The notes below the pieces were generated by a model. The model did not search any database, was not told the DNA's origin, and was given only the letters and a program-made list of their open reading frames with translations. From assembly GCA_020847775.1 (NCBI GenBank), contig JADLBI010000091.1:1-7295 (forward strand): a DNA stretch of 7,295 bases, written 5' to 3'. The translations under genes and the position numbers were made by a program. This document shows, one piece after another, positions 1-5,246 of this stretch. The stretch's first letter is position 1. Each line of letters begins with the position of its first letter. Source of the DNA: Opitutaceae bacterium. Lineage in GTDB: Bacteria > Verrucomicrobiota > Verrucomicrobiia > Opitutales > Opitutaceae.

Positions 1-455
1 CACAGCGCGATACGCGCCGGGATGCGCGGCGACGGAAACGCCGCGGTGTTGAGCACGGCGATACGGCCGATCAGTTCAGGATGCCGCGCCGCGAACCCAA
101 AGCCGATCGCCCCGCCCCAATCATGCACCACCAGATGCACGCGCTTGAGCTTCAATGTTTGCACCAGCGCTTCGATGTCGGCGATTCGTGTGGCGAGCCG
201 GTAAGCGTAGTTTTGCGGTTTTTCGGAAAGCCCCATGCCGATGTGGTCGGGCGCGATGCAGCGCAGACCCGGCGAAACCGTCTTGATCAGCCCCGTGTAA
301 TATAACGACCACGTCGGATTGCCGTGCAGCATGAGCACGGCTTCGTCGCCCTGCCCTTCGTCCACGTAACTCATGCGCGCTCCGTTCGCGGTCACGCACG
401 AATGCGGCGTGAACGGATAGATCGCACGCAAGTCGGCTGGCAACAGGTTTACCAT
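1..455 (-). CDS. oleB: OleB-like alpha/beta hydrolase (beta-lactone decarboxylase), partial
   Basis: The frame opens at ATG 455-453 and stays open for 151 codons to the left edge, so only the N-terminal half is present. It is an alpha/beta-hydrolase of the haloalkane dehalogenase type. Visible motifs are LHGNPTWSLYY (residues 43-53, with the oxyanion and halide-site Asn46), PDHIGMGLSEKP (69-80), the nucleophile elbow VHDWGGAIG (110-118, nucleophile Asp112) and LNTAAF (135-140). In this family OleB converts cis-beta-lactones to cis-olefins plus CO2, the last step of head-to-head hydrocarbon synthesis. The start overlaps the oleA stop by 7 bp (ATGGTAA), which implies translational coupling and supports OleB over a true haloalkane dehalogenase. 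The catalytic His and the cap domain lie outside the window. No Shine-Dalgarno is evident, which fits reinitiation after oleA. The family call is firm; the OleB role rests on neighbour and motif. Confidence 0.87.
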   Translation of the reverse strand, partial: MVNLLPADLRAIYPFTPHSCVTANGARMSYVDEGQGDEAVLMLHGNPTWSLYYTGLIKTVSPGLRCIAPDHIGMGLSEKPQNYAYRLATRIADIEALVQTLKLKRVHLVVHDWGGAIGFGFAARHPELIGRIAVLNTAAFPSPRIPARIAL

Positions 456-1483
456 TCGAGCGCAAGCATCAGGCAGTTGAGTCCGCTGCCGATGCCGAGC
501 AGCGCGACTTTGTTTCCGTGTCGCACCGCGCCGGACTCCACTGCCGCACTCAAGGTCGCGGGCAGGGCGACTGAACCGGTGTTGCCAAGGGTTTCGAAGG
601 TCGAGAAATCCTTCGCGAGATCGAGACCGAGCGTTTCGTAGAGTTTGCGCCGGTGAATGCTGCCGACCTGATGACAGATGAAGCGATCGGGCGTCGATTC
701 ATTCCAACCCGTGAGGGCGCTAAATTCGCCCCAAGTCTCTTTCGCCAGGCCGACCCCGGCGATGAGCAGCGCCTCGGAATCCGTCTGCATCGCCAGTGAA
801 TCGGCGCCGTGCGTGTCACCCTGGCAGAGCTCGCTGTGATTCGTCGCCGCGCGGGCGATGCCGCCGAGCAGGCGGTGTTTTTCACCGCGCGCGAAATCCT
901 CGCGGCAGACGATCGCTCCGACCGCGCCGGAGCCGATGGTGAGATTGGCGAAATATGGTTTGATGCCGTTGCGCGTGAGCGGTTGCTCGTTAAGCGTGCG
1001 CAATGTTTGCTCGAGCAGTGGTCGGCTGTCTTCGCCGCAGGTGATCAACGCCGCGCGGATTTGTCCCGCCTCGATCAGGCCGGCCGCGATCGTGAGCGAA
1101 TTCAAAAAACCGAGACACGCGTTCGACACATCAAAGATTTGGCAGCGCGGCGGCAGTCCGATCTTGCGGTGCGCAAACGATGCCGTCGCCGGTTCCAGCA
1201 TGTCGCGGCATACCGCACCGTGAATGTAGAGTTCGATTTGCTCCGCGTTGATCACCGATTTCGCCAGCGCGGCCCGGCCTGCCGCGGCGCTGGCATCGGA
1301 TGGCCGCGTGCCCGTCGGCCAGACGCGGCGCTCCTTGATGCCGGTCATTAGCTCTAGACGCCCCTCGGGCAATTTCAGACGTTCATACAGCGGATGCAGG
1401 CGACGTTCGATTTCGGCCGAGCTCAACACTTCGCCCGGCAGCGCCGTGGCCAGCGACTCGATGCAGGTGTGCGCAAATTTCAT
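449..1483 (-). CDS. oleA: OleA, acyl-thioester head-to-head condensing enzyme (thiolase superfamily)
   Basis: A 344-residue thiolase-fold protein, close to the usual OleA length. OleA joins two acyl thioesters by non-decarboxylative Claisen condensation to a 2-alkyl-3-ketoacyl product, the first step of long-chain olefin or ketone synthesis. Family hallmarks are present: Cys123 in DVSNACLGF, Glu97 in RDMLEPATAS, His271 in FICHQVG, Asn301 in LGNTGS, and the C-terminal ALLGIGSGLNC (327-337). The spacing Glu-Cys (26) and His-Asn (30) equals that of Glu117/Cys143 and His285/Asn315 in Xanthomonas campestris OleA as I recall it. The Glu that acts as OleA general base separates it from ordinary FabH. 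The start is ATG 1483-1481, which shares one base with the fabI stop (TGATG); GGAG lies 11 bases upstream. It is followed by oleB with a 7-bp overlap. FabH-type synthase is the only realistic alternative and is less likely. Confidence 0.93.
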   Translation of the reverse strand: MKFAHTCIESLATALPGEVLSSAEIERRLHPLYERLKLPEGRLELMTGIKERRVWPTGTRPSDASAAAGRAALAKSVINAEQIELYIHGAVCRDMLEPATASFAHRKIGLPPRCQIFDVSNACLGFLNSLTIAAGLIEAGQIRAALITCGEDSRPLLEQTLRTLNEQPLTRNGIKPYFANLTIGSGAVGAIVCREDFARGEKHRLLGGIARAATNHSELCQGDTHGADSLAMQTDSEALLIAGVGLAKETWGEFSALTGWNESTPDRFICHQVGSIHRRKLYETLGLDLAKDFSTFETLGNTGSVALPATLSAAVESGAVRHGNKVALLGIGSGLNCLMLALEW

Positions 1484-2301
1484 CAAGCCTTGTGCTCCGG
1501 TCGCATAGCCAGTCGCACAATCTCCTTGTCGTAGAAATTGGAGCCGAGTCCCGCATCGACGACGATGGTGCCGCCATTGATGCCGCTGCTGCGCGGGCTG
1601 AGCAGAAACAACGCGGTGTTGGCGACCTCCTCGGTCGAAAGATTTTTGCGACGGAATGTGAGCTTCTCGGTGTAGAGGTAGCTTTCGAGATAACCGGGTA
1701 TTCCCGCTGACGCGCTGGTCTTCAGCGGACCCGCGCCGACGACGTTAAAGCGCACCGCCGTGTCCGCGCTGAACGACTTGGCGAGGAATCGCGTCGCGGA
1801 ATCGAGCGCGGCCTTGATCGGCCCCATGTAGCCGTAATTGTCCGGCGTCACCAGCAACGAGGAAATGCCGATGGTGACCACTGAGGCGTCAGGCGCGAGA
1901 TGCGGCTTGAATGCGTTGGCGATCTCCACGAGTGAAAACGCCGAGATAGCGGTGGCCTGCAGAAAATCCGCGCGCTTGGTTTCGTGAAACGGTTTGAAGC
2001 CCTCGCTGTAGTTGGCGAACGCGATGGAGTGCACGATGCCGTGCAGTGGCGCATGACCGGCCGCCGCAATATCGGCCGCGAGTCGATCCGCCGCGCCTTC
2101 CTCCTCCACGTCGCAGATAAAAACCGGTTTCCCGGTGAGCAGCGTTTCGAGCGATTTTTTGCGCGCTTCCGAGCGAACGCTGTAAATCACTTTGGCGCCC
2201 TGCTCCTCCAGGGCCTTGGCGATGAACCACGCGACGCTCTTGCGGTTGGCGACGCCGAAAATAATGAAGGTCTTGCCGGTGAGTTGGAGGAAATCGGCCA
2301 T
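1483..2301 (-). CDS. fabI: FabI-type enoyl-ACP reductase (SDR family)
   Basis: A 272-residue short-chain dehydrogenase of the FabI type, which reduces trans-2-enoyl-ACP with NAD(P)H in the elongation cycle. Visible are the FabI nucleotide-binding loop GVANRKSVAW (16-25), CDVEEE (63-68), HSIAFA (91-96), the catalytic pair Tyr156 and Lys163 in NYGYMGPIK, and AGPLKTSASAGI after it. The length and the Tyr/Lys positions match E. coli FabI. The residue ten before Tyr156, usually a second conserved Tyr (Tyr146 in E. coli), is Ile146 in an ungapped alignment, so substrate handling may differ. I chose the start MADFLQL at 2301 because it lies 2 bp after the fabZ stop; the frame stays open to 2328 without a better start. 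The stop overlaps the oleA ATG by one base. In this operon it probably serves the dedicated acyl chain, but a housekeeping role cannot be excluded. Confidence 0.86.
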   Translation of the reverse strand: MADFLQLTGKTFIIFGVANRKSVAWFIAKALEEQGAKVIYSVRSEARKKSLETLLTGKPVFICDVEEEGAADRLAADIAAAGHAPLHGIVHSIAFANYSEGFKPFHETKRADFLQATAISAFSLVEIANAFKPHLAPDASVVTIGISSLLVTPDNYGYMGPIKAALDSATRFLAKSFSADTAVRFNVVGAGPLKTSASAGIPGYLESYLYTEKLTFRRKNLSTEEVANTALFLLSPRSSGINGGTIVVDAGLGSNFYDKEIVRLAMRPEHKA

Positions 2302-2303
2302 GA

Positions 2304-2747
2304 CTACTTGGCTTCCGGCGTCTTCCACGCGACGACAAAACTCACGTTGAGCACGCGGGTGCCGTCGGTCTTTTTAATGTTTCCGTCCATCATGACAAAT
2401 CCGGCTTTGGCCTCGGTTTCTTTGACCTCGATCTGGACGGTGTCGCCGGGAAACACCGGGTTGCGGAAGCGCACGTCGCTGATCTTGGTGAGCAACGGCA
2501 CGCCTTCGCGCGGTTTCGCGCCGGCACGCTGGGCCTGCCGGGCCATGAAGAGCGCACCGGTTTGGAAGACGGATTCACATAAGAGCACCCCGGGGGTGAT
2601 CGGTGCGTTGGGATAGTGCCCGCGATAAAAATCCTCGTCCGCGCGCCAGGTGCGTTCAGCGATCAAGCCGCCCTCGCCTTCGCTGACGATGCGGTCAACA
2701 AAGAGAAATGGCGGGCGGTGCGGGATCAGGTCGGTGACTTCGGACAT
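2304..2747 (-). CDS. fabZ: FabZ-type 3-hydroxyacyl-ACP dehydratase
   Basis: A 147-residue single hot-dog-fold protein, the usual FabZ length, which dehydrates 3-hydroxyacyl-ACP to trans-2-enoyl-ACP. The N-terminal IPHRPPFLFVDRI (8-20) is the family signature. The active-site stretch is GHYPNAPITPGVLLCES with His44 and Glu58 spaced by 14 residues, as in His49/Glu63 of Pseudomonas FabZ. GHYPNAP replaces the common GHFPGxP. The C-terminal half carries the expected hot-dog strands (DVRFRNPVFPGDTVQIE). ATG 2747-2745 is preferred over a GTG six codons upstream, which would start inside the adjacent repeat; a weak GAAG precedes the ATG. It is the first gene of the tight block fabZ-fabI-oleA-oleB, separated from the upstream oxidoreductase by 41 bp that hold a dispersed repeat. 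It may be specific to the pathway rather than housekeeping. Confidence 0.87.
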   Translation of the reverse strand: MSEVTDLIPHRPPFLFVDRIVSEGEGGLIAERTWRADEDFYRGHYPNAPITPGVLLCESVFQTGALFMARQAQRAGAKPREGVPLLTKISDVRFRNPVFPGDTVQIEVKETEAKAGFVMMDGNIKKTDGTRVLNVSFVVAWKTPEAK

Positions 2748-2757
2748 GGCTTCGTGA

Positions 2758-2792
2758 TTAACCACAGAGGAACACGAATGGACACAAATTAA
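2758..2792. repeat. 35-bp dispersed intergenic repeat, copy 1
   Basis: A 35-bp element starting TTAACCAC, with ACACGAAT in the middle and ending AATTAA. It aligns without gaps to 6698-6732, with 28 of 35 bases identical and in the same orientation. Within the unit ACACGAAT-like words recur about every 10-11 bp. It fills the gap between the left-hand oxidoreductase and fabZ and supplies the TAA stop (2791-2789) of the former. I associate this type of repeat with Verrucomicrobia and Planctomycetes intergenic DNA, from memory only. Confidence 0.75.
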
Positions 2793-4243
2793 ATGTCGGA
2801 GCTCTGGCGGCTATTTTTCATATCGAATAGTCGCTTGTCGATCTTGTTGGCGGTGATGACGCCGTAGTTGATGGTGCCGAGCCAGCCGGACATGATGATG
2901 CCGACGCTGCCGGCGTGATAAAGCCTGGGGAGTTTCTCGGGCAGATCCATCGAAACCTTGAGGCCTTCGAATTTGGTGCCGAATGACGTGCCGTGCCAGT
3001 GGGTCGTGTAGCGCTCGATGGTGCGCGGCGTGGCGGCCTCCATCCAGTCAATCTTTTCGCGCACCCCGGGGATGAATCGCTCCAACGACGCAATCGCCTC
3101 ATCGATCAGGCGCTGCTTGTGCCTGGCGTAATCGTCATCGGAAATGTTTTTCCAATCCGGATAGCGGCCATTGAGTGAAGCCACCACGGTGTAGCGATCG
3201 GAACCGGGCCGCGTATCGGGATAATAGACCGAGAACGTGCGACTAGTCGTGTGAAAATCGACGAGTTCCGCGCTGCTGTAGTTCGGCGCATCGGAGGTGA
3301 AAACCAGATCGCCGATGTGCGGGATGGATTCGCCTTTGCGGATGCCCAGATAGACCTGGCAACTGCTGCTGTTGATGCGCACAGCCTCGGCCGCGGCGAT
3401 GTAATCGGCGTCGAAGTTCTCCTTACCGGCCAGACGAAAGATCGTGTTCTTGATGTTGGCGTTGGAGAGAATCGCCTTGGCGCGGATGACGCGGCCATGG
3501 CCGGCGACGACACCGCAGGCGACTTTCTTGCCGTCGCGTTCCTCGACCAGGATTTTCTCGACGAGCACGTGTTTGCGGCATTCGACCCCGTTGGTTTTCA
3601 GCTCGGTGATCATCTTTTTGATGAGCAGGTCGGAGCCGCCTTGAAAGGTGAAGACGCCGGCGCCCATGAAGTTGGAAAACACGATGCCGTAAGTAATCGC
3701 GGGATCCTCGGGCGTGGATCCGTTGGCGTAGGTGATCGGCTCCATCAACAAACGATGCACATCGGGGCGGCCGGGGAAGAATCGCTCAAACATCTGCCCC
3801 GTCGTCTCGGGATTGTTGTCGAAATAATTCATCGCGCGCAGGTGGTCGTAGAACATCTCCACCTGCGCGCGCGGCAGGTGAAATTGCTCGACCAGCACGC
3901 GCGTGTAGTCCTCGCGGGTGAAAGTCGTCCACACGTCCATCTGCGGATTGATGAAGCGGATGTCCTTCAACTGGTGGATCGAGTCGGCGATCTCCTTGGT
4001 CCAGTATTTCCGGCAACTTTTTTTCATGCCGGACGGAAAGCCGTGCAGCGAGATGTCGAAAATGTGCCCGCCCTTGCGCGTGAACCACGTGGCCAGCCCG
4101 CCGACTTGGTAATGGTGCTCAAGCAACAGGACCCGGTGGCCGGCCTTGGCCAGACAATTGGCGCCGGTCATGCCGCCCAAACCGCTGCCGATGACGATCA
4201 CGTCATACTCGTTCGCAACTCCTTTTAACCAGTCGTAAGCCAT
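2789..4243 (-). CDS. CrtI/CrtISO-like FAD-dependent oxidoreductase (left copy)
   Basis: A 484-residue flavoprotein of the phytoene desaturase / carotenoid isomerase / retinol saturase superfamily. The N-terminus holds the FAD-binding Rossmann motif YDVIVIGSGLGGMTG (13-27), then Glu42 for the ribose and the QVGGLA loop (46-51). The C-terminus holds the second FAD contact, LYHAGSVG followed by MSGWLG (from 441). Family members desaturate, saturate or isomerise polyene chains. The substrate is not readable from sequence; the flanking FAS and ole genes suggest an acyl-ACP or long hydrocarbon chain rather than a carotenoid. ATG 4243 is chosen because it places the Rossmann strand about 12 residues in; the open frame to 4369 would run into the trhO start and has no family features. 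No Shine-Dalgarno is visible. It is divergent from trhO and is followed by fabZ after 41 bp. It clearly differs from the right-hand copy, so this is not a recent duplication. Confidence 0.85.
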   Translation of the reverse strand: MAYDWLKGVANEYDVIVIGSGLGGMTGANCLAKAGHRVLLLEHHYQVGGLATWFTRKGGHIFDISLHGFPSGMKKSCRKYWTKEIADSIHQLKDIRFINPQMDVWTTFTREDYTRVLVEQFHLPRAQVEMFYDHLRAMNYFDNNPETTGQMFERFFPGRPDVHRLLMEPITYANGSTPEDPAITYGIVFSNFMGAGVFTFQGGSDLLIKKMITELKTNGVECRKHVLVEKILVEERDGKKVACGVVAGHGRVIRAKAILSNANIKNTIFRLAGKENFDADYIAAAEAVRINSSSCQVYLGIRKGESIPHIGDLVFTSDAPNYSSAELVDFHTTSRTFSVYYPDTRPGSDRYTVVASLNGRYPDWKNISDDDYARHKQRLIDEAIASLERFIPGVREKIDWMEAATPRTIERYTTHWHGTSFGTKFEGLKVSMDLPEKLPRLYHAGSVGIIMSGWLGTINYGVITANKIDKRLFDMKNSRQSSDI

Positions 4244-4352
4244 GTAAAACGGTGAACGAAACAAACGCCGCCCCCGACTGGCAAGGGTTTTGGACACCGG
4301 GCGGGCTTGAAATACCGGCCGCACTGTCGTTTGGTGGCCGGTCCGTTTTGCC
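4244..4352. promoter_or_regulatory. Divergent intergenic region, probable promoters
   Basis: These 109 bp separate the divergent starts of trhO and the left-hand oxidoreductase, so promoters in both directions are expected here. The only candidate I see is a weak TTGGAC at 4290-4295 on the plus strand with a poor -10 (TACCGG) 17 bp later. No operator palindrome or Shine-Dalgarno for either gene is evident. The call is by position, not by motif. Confidence 0.35.
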
Positions 4353-5171
4353 ATGTCCGCCGTCGTCAACCTCTCCGCCTACAAATTCACGCCGATGTCC
4401 GGCTTGCCGGAACTGCGCGCGCGCTTGCTGGATTTGACCAAGACGCTTGGCCTCAAGGGCACGATTTTGTTGAGCGGGGAAGGCATTAATCTGTTCGTGG
4501 CCGGCCGGCGCCCAGCGGCCGATGCCTTGATCACGGAACTGCGTTCCCTGCCCGGCTTGGCCGATCTGACGCCCAAGGAAAGCCTGAGCGACGACCAGCC
4601 CTTCAACCGGATGCTGGTCAAAATCAAGCGCGAGATCATCGCGTTCGGCGTTGAGGGCATCGATCCGACCGCGCGTCCCGCGCCAAAACTGCCGCCGCAA
4701 GAATTGAAGCGCTGGCTGGATGAAGGCCACCCCGTGACCTTGCTTGATACGCGCAACGATTACGAGGTGCGCATGGGCACGTTCAAGGGCGCGCGAATTC
4801 CGCACATCGACAGCTTCCGCGATTTTCCCAAAGCCGTTGGGCAATTGCCTCCGGAGTTGAAGGAACAACCCATCGTCATGTTTTGCACGGGGGGCATTCG
4901 CTGCGAAAAGGCCGGACCGTTCATGCAGCACGCCGGATTCAAACAGGTGCATCAACTTGAAGGTGGCATTTTGAAATACTTCGAGGAATGCGGTGGTGCG
5001 CATTATGAAGGCGAGTGCTTCGTTTTCGACAAACGCGTCGGCGTCGATCCGCAGCTACGCGAGACGGGCTCGGTCATGTGTTTTGCGTGTCAGATGCCGC
5101 TGACCGTCGCCGAACAACAGGACCCGCGCTACGTGCCGGACGTGTCGTGCCCGCATTGCGCGAAACTGTAG
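4353..5171 (+). CDS. trhO: TrhO (YceA family) tRNA uridine(34) hydroxylase, rhodanese-like
   Basis: A 272-residue protein of the TrhO/YceA (UPF0176) family, which hydroxylates U34 of tRNA to 5-hydroxyuridine as a step toward cmo5U/mcmo5U wobble modification. The N-terminal domain has GTILLSGEGINLFVAG (36-51), the family's counterpart of the E. coli LAHEGIN region. The rhodanese domain (about 115-215) has LLDTRNDYEVRMGTF and the active loop FCTGGIRCEKA with Cys178 and Cys184. The C-terminus has a possible zinc knuckle, Cys243-x2-Cys246 and Cys266-x2-Cys269. It is shorter than E. coli TrhO because it lacks the long C-terminal tail. The start is ATG 4353, giving the YKF strand expected near the N-terminus. 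It is the only plus-strand gene here, and its role in tRNA modification is unrelated to the surrounding lipid genes. It probably has its own promoter and ends in the inverted repeat at 5171-5240. Confidence 0.9.
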   Translation: MSAVVNLSAYKFTPMSGLPELRARLLDLTKTLGLKGTILLSGEGINLFVAGRRPAADALITELRSLPGLADLTPKESLSDDQPFNRMLVKIKREIIAFGVEGIDPTARPAPKLPPQELKRWLDEGHPVTLLDTRNDYEVRMGTFKGARIPHIDSFRDFPKAVGQLPPELKEQPIVMFCTGGIRCEKAGPFMQHAGFKQVHQLEGGILKYFEECGGAHYEGECFVFDKRVGVDPQLRETGSVMCFACQMPLTVAEQQDPRYVPDVSCPHCAKL

Positions 5172-5240
5172 GGCGGGGATTCCGATCCCCGCCTTGATAA
5201 ACGTTACGCTTTGTTTTGGCGGGGATCGGAATCCCCGCCC
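5171..5240. repeat. Perfect 23-bp inverted repeat, REP-like pair and likely bidirectional terminator
   Basis: The arms 5171-5193 and 5218-5240 are exact reverse complements, separated by a 24-bp spacer. Each arm is itself a hairpin (GGCGGGGAT..ATCCCCGCC), so the unit can fold as two small hairpins or one long one. The first base is the last base of the trhO stop codon, and the right-hand oxidoreductase ends 6 bp beyond it. A place between convergent genes fits transcription termination in both directions, although there is no clear U-tract. GTAG precedes the left arm, recalling the tetranucleotide next to REP palindromes. Confidence 0.8.
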
Positions 5241-5246
5241 TTCATC

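Noticed and set aside
1..455. Haloalkane dehalogenase
   Set aside because: The fold and nucleophile fit, but coupling to oleA and the LNTAAF segment favour OleB; the missing C-terminal half prevents a full test.
809..1351. Plus-strand open frame of 180 codons opposite oleA
   Set aside because: Arg-rich, low-complexity shadow translation; the OleA catalytic residues are encoded on the other strand.
449..1483. Ordinary FabH (3-oxoacyl-ACP synthase III)
   Set aside because: The Glu97 in LEPATAS, the NACLGF and IGSGLNC motifs, and the overlap with an OleB-like hydrolase all point to OleA.
3251..4228. Plus-strand open frame of 325 codons opposite the left-hand oxidoreductase
   Set aside because: It is fully antisense to a gene with clear FAD motifs, shows no recognisable domain, and results from high GC at third positions.
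4244..4369. 42-residue N-terminal extension of the left-hand oxidoreductase
   Set aside because: It would overlap the trhO start, is rich in Arg and Thr without family similarity, and the ATG at 4243 gives the normal distance to the Rossmann motif.
4203..5003. Minus-strand open frame of 266 codons opposite trhO
   Set aside because: Antisense shadow of trhO, whose rhodanese and family motifs are unmistakable.
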